NCBI GenBank assembly: GCA_900291925.1
Contig: UWYS01000012.1
Span: 434,001-498,000, forward strand
Reading direction: 5' to 3'
DNA from: Thecaphora thlaspeos
Lineage: Eukaryota > Basidiomycota > Ustilaginomycetes > Urocystidales > Glomosporiaceae
Length of the DNA stretch: 64,000 nt
A program made the position numbers and the translations under genes. A model generated the notes under the pieces. It saw nothing but the letters and a program-made list of their open reading frames with translations. It did not search any database and had not been told where the DNA came from. Shown piece by piece: positions 21,399-31,581 of this stretch. Numbering within the stretch: position 1 is the first letter of the stretch; every line of letters starts with the position of its first letter.

Positions 21399-23188
21399 TC
21401 AGGTAGCCTTGGCCTTACCCTTCTTCTTGCTCACCTCGTGCCACGACTTGTCGTCCTCCTTCTCAACTGCCACCGACGGGCTCTCCATCCTCGATAACTC
21501 GTCGTTGCCCAGGGGCTCCTTCTTCCTTGCCATCGGTGAGCAACTTCTATCCTTCTGCAGCTCCTTCTTGATTACCGTCGGTGAGCAGCTTCGATCCTTC
21601 CGATCCTTCTGCAACTTGGCCTTCCCGCCCATCAGCTCGTCGGACTCTTCGTACCACGGTGGCTTCTCGATTGAAGGCGTGTCGTAGACGACGCGTGCTC
21701 GCGCCAATCCCTGTTCTGCCGCCTTGATCCGGACATGGGCGGTGGTGGGGTCGATGACGCGCTTCCAGCCCTTCTCTCGCTGCTTATCGCTACACTTGGG
21801 TCCGCGGTAAGGAAGCCTGCCCGCCTTCACCTCGCGCTCGACCAGCAGCGAAAACTGCTTATCTTGAACCTCGGCCACCGTCGGCTTCGTGCCGTCCGGT
21901 CGCGGCTTTAGCTCGAGGCCGAGGTTACACGTGAGAAGACGGTCGGCCAGCTGGCTCAGCGTCTCGCCACCAACCGCGGCTTTGTCTTCGTCTTCCTCAC
22001 CTTCGCCCTCGTCATCGTCATCGTTGGCGGAGTTGTTAGTCGTGGCCTTGGAGCTGCCGCTGCCCTTCGCCCCGGCGGCCAGTGCGGTGCGGATCGGGTT
22101 CGAACGCCATGACAGGCATTCTGACGGGTCAGTGTACTGCTTGACGAGGCCAGCGGCGTTGATGGCTTCGACCTCGCGGTCAGAGTCGTCCGTGTCGTGG
22201 CGACCGGGCTCGATTGGCGCCTTACGACGGCCGCGCTCCGCCTGCTTTTCCCTATCGGCCCGCTCCTTTGCCTCGCGCTGGAGACGCTCGAGCCGTTGGG
22301 CAAACTTTGGCTTGCGCTGCTTCAGGCGGGCTTCTTCCTCCTCCTTCGCCCTTCGGAGTGTTTTGCGAAGCTGACGGTGGGTGAGGCAGGGCGGTGATCA
22401 GCAAGCCAAGGTCCCCGACACGGTCGACGAGCCGCCGCCAGTCCTCCGCCCATTGCATGCGAAGTAGGCGCGCTCCACTTGCCGCTACTCACTAGCTCGT
22501 TATCGGCGACCGTCCTGACGGTGTTTGTGAGCGTGGTGAGGTAGGCGTGTTCGGCCTGCCTACGCTTTGCCCCCTCGATCGCCTCGTTGTCGTGGAAGAT
22601 TGTAGTTTCGTGTTCGTCCTCGTCCTCGTCCTCGGACGCCCCGTCTGGCACGCCGAAGAAGTCTTCGCCATCGTCGCTGTCGATCGGCAGCATCTCCTCG
22701 CTGCTAAACTGATCTTGAAGGTTCGAGATCTTGTCGCAGTCCCGGCAGACGTGCCGGACCGCCTTGGCCTTCCTCGAAGTATTGCCGAAGTGATCCTGCG
22801 TCGCCGGCAGGGAACGCAAGCAGATGTCACACCGGTAGTGGTGCTGCGTCAGCTCGATGTGTGCCTGCTGGCCGCAGTCCTGGCACAAGAGCGGGATGTT
22901 GGACGTGTCCGCGCCTAGTCTCTTGTTGCCGAGGTACGACTCTGTATAATAAGCAAGTGGCAAGGGGATGGACGGGATGGACGGGACGGATCGTAATGAG
23001 CGTCAGTCATGAGAAGCCAGAACGGCTCGTTCGACGACGCCTTGTCTGATGGTGCGCTGCAGCATGAATATTGACCTTCTCTTGAAGTTCTGCCGGCGCT
23101 TCGTGGTAAACTGGTTACTGTCCTTGACTCCGCCGCAGCGGGTGCAGCGGTACCTCCTGGAATCGGGAATATTGACAAAGCCAGCCAT
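21399..23188 (-). CDS. CxxC zinc-ribbon protein, Stc1-domain-like
   Basis: The N-terminal 150 residues carry four CxxC pairs: RCTRC, LCQDC, RCDIC and VCRDC. They are arranged as two halves, each with a downstream Phe (SNQFTTKRR and QDHFGNTSR). This spacing resembles the Stc1 domain, which in fission yeast links RNAi to the heterochromatin methyltransferase complex; the assignment is inference. An acidic stretch, a Lys/Arg/Glu coiled coil (LRKTLRRAKEEEEARLKQRK) and a basic C-terminus with a duplicated DRSCSP motif follow. Exons: 23188 down to about 23041, 22493-22941, and 21399-22370. The last intron is clear (GTGAGT...CAG, phase 0). The first junction is uncertain: a GC donor at 23040 fits phase and CAG acceptor (522 residues). 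A weak GTCAAT donor near 23069 with a later AG also fits phase and gives a shorter protein. Confidence 0.6.
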
Positions 23189-23944
23189 CCTTTGGGTCGA
23201 TGCAAGATCTGGCTTGAGAGAGAAGGGCGGAAAGAGAGAAAGGCGGACGGAAAGGTGACGAGGATCGTGGGGGGAAGCAGGATGAGGCGGGGACGGTGGC
23301 CGCCGCGAGCTCTTTTCGCTACGGAACCCTCTCTCTCCGCTGGGCCCGTCGCGCCCTCTCTTGCGCCCGGGAAAGCGCAGCCGTGGAAAGGACGGCTGTT
23401 GCCTGTTACGAAGCGCAGCGACTGTGAAGCCGTCGGCGCATGGAAGGACGGCCACGGACGGGTGGCGGCGTAGTGGTTAATCTTGGTGTGCGAAAGGTGG
23501 ACCACTCGCGTCGGAGTCCTTCCGAAAGGCACGCTTACACCTGCGGTCTGCGAGCCGCTCGCAGGCAGCGCGGTCCGGCCTCGCCTCTTCTCGCCTCGCC
23601 GCCCCCGCAGACGTCCTCAAGCTTGAATGCGCAGCCGGTTCCGTCCATACACGCCCCGAGTCCGGGGCTTGGCTTAATGAAGTCTTGGGCCTTCCGCGGG
23701 CCCCGCCAGGAGGGCGGTGGTTAGGAAAAGGAGATCACGCTATGCGCGGATGCTCTCACCCAAACAATGTTAGAGATGTGTCTGGTGCCATTTCCGTGAT
23801 GTTAGAGCTCGACGATGAAGAGATATGGCGAGCCATCTACCCTGATACTGCACTACTGCTACTACTACCACTCTGGCCACTGAATGTACCGTCTAACGAG
23901 GGAGTCCCCAGCTGTGCGTCGCCATCCCGCTCATTCTTCGCCGT
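23189..23944. other. upstream region of zinc-ribbon gene and ALA1 3' flank
   Basis: 756 bp lie between two minus-strand genes, holding the zinc-ribbon gene promoter and the ALA1 3' end. No coding sequence was recognised. Confidence 0.35.
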
Positions 23945-26900
23945 TCAGTTGGCCATGGGGATAGGGCTCTCGTAGCATCGCTGCGTGTAGAACCGCTCGG
24001 CGGCGATCAGCGCATCGTCGAGCGCCGGTCCGCCCATCTCGCCGACGCCCTGTGCGCCGTCATCGCGTCCGCCGCCCTTGCCGCCGACGCTCTTGCCGAC
24101 GACGTCGGCCCATTCCTTTGCGTTGAGGCCCTTGTCGAGGTCGTGCTTGGGGACAAAATTGGCGTGGACGACCTTGGCCTTGGGCGCCAGGCCGTCGGCC
24201 ACCGTCTCGCTGGCAACGCGCTCCTCGGTGAAAAGGTAGGCCGACTTGCCGAGCTTCTTGGCGCTCTGGATGCCCGCCTGGATCGCCTTCATGTTGGCGC
24301 CAACGTCAAACTTGCGCACGATAAAGGTCGCGTTAGGGTTTTCCTTGAAGTAGGCCACGATGGCGTCCGAGACAACCTTGACGTCGGCCTTGTCCTTGGA
24401 CTTGAGGTCGGCGTCGAGCGCCTTGCGGATCTTGGAGAAGCTGTCGTTGAGCGCCGCCTTGCGGATGACCGAGATGTCAAGCTGGGCCAGCTGCGTACCG
24501 AACGCCTTGAGCGCCGCGTCCTTGTCCGGCCTGTCAGTCAGCTTGCCAATCTCCTCGAGCTTAGCCGCCGCCTCGTCGGCCGTCTTGGTGACCGCCACGG
24601 CGCCGTCGCCCGTGACGGCAATGATGCGCCGGATGCCCTTGGCGATACCCGACTCCTCCGTGATGACGAAGTCGCGGATCTCGCCAGTCTTGGCGACGTG
24701 GGTGCCGCCACAGAACTCGACCGACGTTGAACGCCACTTGGGATTCTCGATGTCCTTGGCGATCTCGTCGACATCAAACTCGAGCGTGACGACGCGGACC
24801 GGATTCGGGTAGGTCTCGCCGAATACGGCGCGCAGGCCGAGGATCTTCTGCGCCTCCTCGAGCGCCATCTCCTTGCTGAAGACGGCGACGTCGCGCTTCA
24901 CCCAGTCGAGCGAGATGTCCTCGATCTTCTTGAGGTCCGGGACCGAGACGCCCTGCTTGTGCGAAAAGTCGAAGCGCAGCTTGCCCGGCGCGACGAGCGA
25001 GCCCTTCTGGTCGATGTGATCGCCGAGCACCTCGCGCAGGCCAAAGTTGAGGATGTGCGTACCGGTGTGGTTGTTACGGATCGACGAGCGACGAACCTCG
25101 TCGTAGGTTGAGACAACCTCGTCGCCGACGCTGAGTGCACCGTACTTGAGGTAGCCGATGTGGAGCACGTAGCCGCTCGAGACCTGCGCGTCCTCAACAA
25201 CAAACTCGGCCTTGCCGTCGAGGATCAGGCTGCCGGTGTCGGCCTGCTGACCGCCGCTCTCGGCGTAGAAGTTGGTCCGGTCGAGGAGAATGCCGAAGCT
25301 CTTGTCGCTCGAGCCGAGCTTCGACGTCTCCGAGACGAACTTGTGGTCCTGGAAGATGGCCTTGACTTTGGCCTGGACCGAGCCGATGCCGTACTTGAAG
25401 TCATCGAGCGTCTTGGGGACGGTGTCATCCTTTTCGAGGTGGCCGAGGTCGTGGACGTCGAACTTGACCGCCTCCGCCCCGTCCTTCTTGCCGCCGGCCT
25501 TGCTGATCTCCTTGCTCTCGGCCTGGGCCTTTTCAAACTCCTTTTCATTGACGCCGAGCCCATGCTCCTCGGCCATAATCAGGGTAAGGTCGACGGGGAA
25601 GCCGAACGTGTCGTAGAGCCTCCAGACGTCGCGGCCGCTCAGCTCCTTCTTGCCCTCGGCCTTGGTCTTGGCGGCGTATTCCTCGAATAGCTTCTCGCCG
25701 CGATCGAGCGTCTTAGCGAACGAGACCTCCTCCTCGTCGAGGATGGCTTTGACGTCGTCGATCTTCTTTGTAATTTCGGGGAAGAAGTGGCCCATCTGGT
25801 CAACGAGCGTCGGGACGAGCTGCGAGAAGAACGAGCCGATCGGGACCTGGAAGTACTTGCGGACGTAGCGGGTGCCTCGTCGCAGGATGCGGCGGAGCAC
25901 GTAGCCGCGTCCGTCGCGATCGGGGACACCGCCGTCGCTGATGGCGAAAGTGAGCGTCCGGACGTGATCGGCGACAACGCGGTAGGCGGTGTCGATGCCG
26001 TCGGTGTCCTCGGTGCCGAGCTTGCCGGCGTAGGGGCGCGCGCCGGTCAGCTTGCGGATCTTGTCAAAGAGCGGCGTGAAGCAGTCGGTGTCGTAGTTGG
26101 AAGGCTTGTCCTGAAGCACAGAGACGAGGCGCTCGAAGCCCATGCCGGTGTCGATGTGCTTGGCGGGCAGTGGGCGGAGCGAGCCGTCCTCCTCGCGGTT
26201 AAACTGCATGAAGACGTTATTCCACACTTCGAGGACGTTGGGATCGTCCTGGTTGACGAGGTGCGCAGCGTTGCGGCCGCCGATACGGTCGTAGTGGATC
26301 TCGCTGCACGGCCCGCACGGGCCAGTGGCGCCCATCTCCCAGAAGTTGTCTTTGGCGTCGCCGGTGAGGAGATGGTCGTCTGCGACGCCGACGCTCCGCC
26401 AGAGGTCGCGCGCCTCGGTGTCGGGCTCGAGTCCCTGCTTCGCGTCGCCCTCAAAGTAGGTGACGTAGAGCCTTTCGGCGGGGAGTCCGTAGACCTTTGT
26501 TAGAAGCTCCCAAGCCATGAAGATGGCATCCTTCTTGAAGTAATCGCCGAAGCTCCAGTTGCCAAGCATCTCGAAAAAGGTGTGGTGGTAGGTGTCCTTG
26601 CCGACGTCGTCGAGGTCGTTGTGCTTGCCGCCGGCGCGGATGCACTTTTGCGAGTTGACGGCGCGCTTCATCGAGCCAAAGGCGGACGACGGATCGGCGA
26701 CGCCGAGGAAGATGGGCTTGTACTGGTTCATGCCGGCGTTGGCGAAGAGAAGCGTGGGATCATCGTAGGGAATGGTGGACGAGGAGGGGACAAAGGTGTG
26801 TCCTCGCTCCTGGAAGTATCTGGTGAAGGTGGAGCGAACCTTGTCGGCAGGCCAATCGCCGAACTGCGACTTCGTCGAGGGCGGCGACGGCGCTGTCGAT

Positions 26901-27187
26901 GATGAAGCGGCGTCGGTCATGATGAGGTTGCGGAAGGGAAGAGGGGCCGGGGCGAGAGACGAAGGGCGGTGAAAGAGAGACTGCCTGTGCTGTGCGGGAT
27001 CAGCGTACCTCTGCTGTGTCAAAAGGTGTCGGTAGGCGGTGGAGGCGGAAGGGCAGGTGTGGAGTCCGGAGACGGGGACGAAGAGGGATGAGATGGAGCG
27101 GGGACGAAGCTCGAGCGTCTTTGGTGCGGCGACGGAAAGGGAAACGAGCGTGCTGCTGAGTCGGGGAAGAGGCCTTGCCGATAGCAT
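23945..27187 (-). CDS. ALA1: Alanyl-tRNA synthetase, probably dual-targeted
   Basis: This class II synthetase charges and edits tRNA-Ala. It is a single exon of 1080 residues from the first ATG. The catalytic core starts near residue 108 (RSTFTRYFQERGHTFVPSSS, then ANAGMNQYKPIFLG). The editing domain has HTGTH (His707, His711) and CGGTH (Cys826), the zinc-binding residues that clear Ser/Gly-tRNA. The C-Ala domain follows. The first 89 residues precede a second ATG at 26918-26920 (MTDAASSS) and are rich in Arg, Ser and Leu with few acidic residues, like a mitochondrial presequence. Known fungal ALA1 genes make mitochondrial and cytosolic forms from two starts, so the same is inferred here. It is divergent from ILS1. 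Confidence 0.95.
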   Translation of the reverse strand: MLSARPLPRLSSTLVSLSVAAPKTLELRPRSISSLFVPVSGLHTCPSASTAYRHLLTQQRYADPAQHRQSLFHRPSSLAPAPLPFRNLIMTDAASSSTAPSPPSTKSQFGDWPADKVRSTFTRYFQERGHTFVPSSSTIPYDDPTLLFANAGMNQYKPIFLGVADPSSAFGSMKRAVNSQKCIRAGGKHNDLDDVGKDTYHHTFFEMLGNWSFGDYFKKDAIFMAWELLTKVYGLPAERLYVTYFEGDAKQGLEPDTEARDLWRSVGVADDHLLTGDAKDNFWEMGATGPCGPCSEIHYDRIGGRNAAHLVNQDDPNVLEVWNNVFMQFNREEDGSLRPLPAKHIDTGMGFERLVSVLQDKPSNYDTDCFTPLFDKIRKLTGARPYAGKLGTEDTDGIDTAYRVVADHVRTLTFAISDGGVPDRDGRGYVLRRILRRGTRYVRKYFQVPIGSFFSQLVPTLVDQMGHFFPEITKKIDDVKAILDEEEVSFAKTLDRGEKLFEEYAAKTKAEGKKELSGRDVWRLYDTFGFPVDLTLIMAEEHGLGVNEKEFEKAQAESKEISKAGGKKDGAEAVKFDVHDLGHLEKDDTVPKTLDDFKYGIGSVQAKVKAIFQDHKFVSETSKLGSSDKSFGILLDRTNFYAESGGQQADTGSLILDGKAEFVVEDAQVSSGYVLHIGYLKYGALSVGDEVVSTYDEVRRSSIRNNHTGTHILNFGLREVLGDHIDQKGSLVAPGKLRFDFSHKQGVSVPDLKKIEDISLDWVKRDVAVFSKEMALEEAQKILGLRAVFGETYPNPVRVVTLEFDVDEIAKDIENPKWRSTSVEFCGGTHVAKTGEIRDFVITEESGIAKGIRRIIAVTGDGAVAVTKTADEAAAKLEEIGKLTDRPDKDAALKAFGTQLAQLDISVIRKAALNDSFSKIRKALDADLKSKDKADVKVVSDAIVAYFKENPNATFIVRKFDVGANMKAIQAGIQSAKKLGKSAYLFTEERVASETVADGLAPKAKVVHANFVPKHDLDKGLNAKEWADVVGKSVGGKGGGRDDGAQGVGEMGGPALDDALIAAERFYTQRCYESPIPMAN

Positions 27188-27894
27188 CAAACTCGGGGGG
27201 TGAAGGAACGGATGGAGCGGGTGTCGAGTGCTGCCGCGGTGATGGTAGGTGGTGGTGGTGGTGATGGATTCGGTGGTGGCTGGGTGCCGGAAGATAACTT
27301 AGACCAGGCTAGAGGCCTGCACGAGCCCGAGTCCTTTTTTTCCCGCCCTGCCGCCCGCGCTGGCCCGTAGGTCGTGTGGGCCGTTGCTCGGCTTATTCCG
27401 TCTGTCGCGCGGGTGTTCGAGTCAGAAGAATCGGTGCAGTGGGCGCGGCCAGCAAGCGGACCACGCACTATAACTAAATTGGGGCAGGGAAGAAAAAAGA
27501 GGCGGGGCAAGAGAGCAAGAGACTTTAGAGGAAGGCAACCCACCCCTCCGCCTTGCACGAGAGCTGAGCGGAACCATCCTAACACCGTCCGCTATCACCA
27601 CCGCCACCACCACCAACACCACCATCAAACCCCGATATCGACCTCAAAGCTCGAGTCACAGCCACAGTCGACTGCGCTCACACACGCACCTGCGCCGCCA
27701 TTTGCACAGCTATATAGCATAGCTGGCAGGCACTCCATCATCCCCCTCCACGCCAGCGACAAGCAAACGCCTTGGACGCACGAACTAGAGAGGGTAGCAA
27801 ACCCACAAAAGAGAGAACAAAGGACCGCAGGCCGTCGCTCTCATCTCACATCATCATACACCAGCCGGCCAGCTAGCTCCGTCTACCGCCCATT
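27188..27894. promoter_or_regulatory. shared ALA1/ILS1 divergent promoter
   Basis: 707 bp separate two oppositely transcribed synthetase genes. CGAGTCAGAAG at 27418-27428 carries a TGACTC core on the minus strand and matches 11 of 11 bases of the word in the GLN4/ADE6 promoter. The right part is a CA/CT-rich leader with CAC/CCA triplet runs at about 27595-27625. Confidence 0.45.
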
Positions 27895-29605
27895 ATGGCC
27901 GACCCGACCACCTTCCCCGACCACGATCCGGCGGCGCCCTTCCAGTTCGCCAAGGAAGAGGAAAAGGTCATTGCTTACTGGAGGGCCATCGACGCCTTCA
28001 AGACGTCGCAGAAGCAGAGCGAAGGCAGAAAAGCCTTTAGTTTCTACGATGGCCCCCCCTTTGCCACCGGCCTCCCCCACTACGGCCACCTGCTCGCCGG
28101 TACGGTCAAGGACATCGTCACCCGCCACGCACACTCCACGGGCCACTACGTTGACCGGAGGTTCGGCTGGGACTGCCACGGCCTTCCTGTTGAGCATGAG
28201 ATCGACAAGAAGCTCGGCATCAAGGGCAAGGAGGACGTCATGGCCATGGGCATCGACAAGTACAACGAAGAGTGCCGCGCCATCGTGATGCGCTACCAGG
28301 GCGAGTGGAGGTCGACCGTCGAGCGCATGGGTAGGTGGATCGACTTTGACAACGGTTACAAGACGATGGACATCAACTTCATGGAAAGCGTGTGGTGGGC
28401 CTTCAAGACGCTCTTTGAAAAGAAGCTCGTCTACAAGGGCCTCCGCGTCATGCCCTACTCGACCGCCTGCACCACGCCCCTCTCAAACTTTGAGGCGGGC
28501 CTCGACTACCGCGAGGTCCAGGACCCAGCCGTCGTCGTCAGCTTCCCACTCCTCGATGACCCCAAGACGGCGCTCCTTGCGTGGACAACGACCCCTTGGA
28601 CGCTCCCTTCCAACCTCGCACTCTGTGTCCACCCGGACTTTAATTACATCAAGATCCACGACGACGAGCGCGACACCAACTTCATCATCCACGAGAACCT
28701 CCTCGGTACCCTCTACAAGGATCCTAAGAAGGCCAAATTCCAGAAGCTCGAGTCGTACAAGGGCAAGGACCTCGTCGGAAAGAGGTTCGAGCCCATCTTC
28801 CCCTTCTTCGCCGAGCTCTTCAAGGACCGCGCCTTCCGCGTCGTCTCGGACACGTACGTCACCTCGGACGCCGGTACCGGCATCGTCCACCAGGCTCCTG
28901 CCTTTGGTGACGACGATCACCGCGTCTCGATCGCTCACGGCATCATTGAGCGCGACGAGACGCCGCCGAACCCGGTCGACGAGAGCGGCCGCTACACGAG
29001 CGAGGTTCCCGACTACCAAGGGGTCCACGTCAAGGAGGCCGACAAGGCCATCCAGAAGGACCTCAAGGCGCGCGGCCGGCTGATCGTCCAGGCGACGCTC
29101 TCCCACCAGTACCCCTTCTGCTGGAGGTCCGGGACGCCGCTCATCTACAAGGCCATCCCCTCGTGGTTCGTCCACGTCGAGCCAGCCATCGAGAAGCTGG
29201 TCAAGAACAACGCTGCGACGCGCTGGGTTCCCGCCCACGTCGGCGAGTCGCGCTTCGGCAGCTGGATCGCCAACGCGCGCGACTGGAACATCAGCCGCAA
29301 CCGCTACTGGGGTACCCCGATCCCGCTCTGGGTCAGCAACGACTTCGAGGAGGTCGTCTGCGTCGGCTCGGTCGAGGAGCTCGAGCGCCTCTCGGGCGTC
29401 ACCGGCATCACCGATCTGCACAAGGACAAGATCGACCACATCACCATCCCCTCGCAGCAGGGCAAGGGTCAGCTGAAGCGCATCGAGGAGGTCTTCGACT
29501 GCTGGTTCGAGTCCGGCAGCATGCCGTACGCCCAGGCCCATTACCCGTTCGAGAACAAAGAAATGTTCGAAAAGAGCTTCCCCGCCGACTTTATCTCGGA
29601 GGGAC

Positions 29606-29636
<31 letters not shown>

Positions 29637-31149
29637 CCTCATCCTCGGCACCCACCTCTTCGACACGGCGCCGTGGAAGAACCTGATCGTCAGCGGACTG
29701 GTGCTGGCGGGTGACGGCAAGAAGATGAGCAAGTCGCTTCGCAACTACCCGGACCCTAACCTGCTGATGAACCAGTTCGGCGCCGATGCGATCCGCCTCT
29801 ATATGATCAATTCGCCCGTCGTTCGCGCCGAGAACCTCCGCTTCAAGGAGGAGGGCGTCAAGGAGGTGCTTTCGTCGGCCTTCCTCCCATGGCTCAACTC
29901 GTTCCGTTTCTTCCTCGGCCAGGTGACGCTGCTGAAGAAGGTCCACGGGCACGATTTCGTCTACGACCCCAAGGCGCCCATCTCGTCCAATGTTATGGAC
30001 CGCTGGGTGCTGGCGCGCTGCCAGAGCCTGATCAAGCTTGTCAAGGAGGAGATGGCGGCGTACCGCCTCTACACCGTCATGCCGCGCCTGCTCGACCTGA
30101 TCGACGAGCTGACCAACTGGTACATCCGATTCAACCGCCGCCGCCTCAAGGGCGAGAACGGGTCCGAGGACGCCTTCACCGCGCTCAACTCGCTGTTCGA
30201 GGCTCTCTTCACGCTGTGCCGGACGATGTCGTCATTCACGCCGTTCCTCACCGAGAACATCTACCAGGGCCTCCGGCCGTTCCTGCCCGTCCAGCCGGCT
30301 GCCGGAGACACCGACGACTACCGCTCCGTCCACTTCCTCTCGTTCCCCGGCGTCAAGGAGGAGTACTTTGACCCCGTCATCCAGCGCCAGTTCAAGACAC
30401 TGCAGAGCGTCATCGAACTCGGCCGTGTGATCCGTGTCAACAAGAACCTCCCGATCCGCGTTCCGCTCAAGGAGCTCGTCGTCTTCCACACCGACGCCGA
30501 CTACCTCGCCGACGTCGAGTCGCTGGCCGAATATGTCAAGGAGGAGCTCAATGTGCGGGACCTAGTGCTTTCGAGCGACGAGAAGGAGTGCGGCGTGCGC
30601 TTCCGCGTCATGGCCGACTGGCCGGTGCTCGGGCGCAAGCTGCGCAAGGACGTCGGCAAAGTTCGCAAGGGGCTCGACTCCGTCACGTCCGATGACGCCA
30701 AGGCTTACATGGAGACGGGCAAGCTCAGCGTCGCGGGCGTCGAGCTGGTTGAGGGCGACCTGCGCGTGATCCGGTACGTCGAGACGAACGAGGTCGACGG
30801 CAGCTTCGACAGCAACACCGACGGCAACGTTGTCGTGCTGCTTGACGTCGAGGTGCGTCCGGAGCTGCAGTCCGAGGGCACGGCGCGCGAGGTCATCAAC
30901 CGCGTCCAGCGGCTGCGCAAGAAGGCCGGCCTGGTGGCCACCGACGAGGTCGACGCCTTCTATTCGTTCGAGCAGGGCATCAGCGAGGCGTTGGCCGAGT
31001 GCATCGAGTCGCAGGCCGACACGTTTGTAAAGACGCTCAGGAGGAGGCCGATGCCTCTCACCGAGCGGAAGCCGGACGCCAAGGTCATTGCCGAGGAGGA
31101 GCAGGAGGTCGGCGACGACAAGTTCATGCTCTGCCTCGCCTGGGCCTAG
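27895..31149 (+). CDS. ILS1: Isoleucyl-tRNA synthetase, cytosolic
   Basis: This class Ia synthetase charges and proofreads tRNA-Ile. It is a single exon of 1084 residues (yeast Ils1 has 1072). The HIGH motif is HYGH (62-65) in FATGLPHYGHLLAG. The CP1 editing domain holds TTPWTLPSN and the TSDAGTGIVHQAPAFGDDDH signature. KMSKS is exact at 610-614 (GKKMSKSLRNY). The anticodon-binding helical domain has NWYIRFNRRRLKG. The eukaryotic C-terminal extension is present. No mitochondrial presequence is visible, so this is the cytosolic enzyme; the usual second gene for mitochondrial IleRS is not in the window. Confidence 0.96.
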
Positions 31150-31581
31150 AGAGGTGGCGGAGGGATGAAGGAGGTCAGTTTGGGTGTGGGCTAGGGTAAG
31201 AGAGAATGATTCAAAGATCTCGAGCGAAGCAGTGCACCTTTCACTAGGGACAGAGACGGCTGCAGCCCCCTTGAAAGCAATCTCACTGCGGCTAAATCAA
31301 AACCAGCCAGTATCATCGTGCTCTGCCTTGTGATTCTCATTGGTTTGTGTTGCTGGTGGCGAATGTTCGTCAAGAGAGAGGGGACGTGTGCTTGCGTGCG
31401 TGCATGTGTAGGCATGTGTATATGTGGTTGTGGTTGTGGGTGTCTATGGGAGTGGTCGCTCCGCAGAGCAAAGAGCATCAAGGTATGTAGAAATTAGTGG
31501 TACAGGGGGAGGAAGAGAGAGAAGGTGTGCTGTTGTTACAAACGGGTAGGACACGGGCCGAGGTCGAGCAGTGCCGCCTCG
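31150..31581. other. ILS1-SNU23 convergent intergenic region
   Basis: 432 bp between convergent genes, with a TG/GT-rich stretch around 31385-31440. No gene was seen. Confidence 0.4.

Noticed and set aside
28483..29952. 489-codon open frame antisense to ILS1
   Set aside because: Same codon-bias shadow effect; ILS1 motifs are intact on the other strand.
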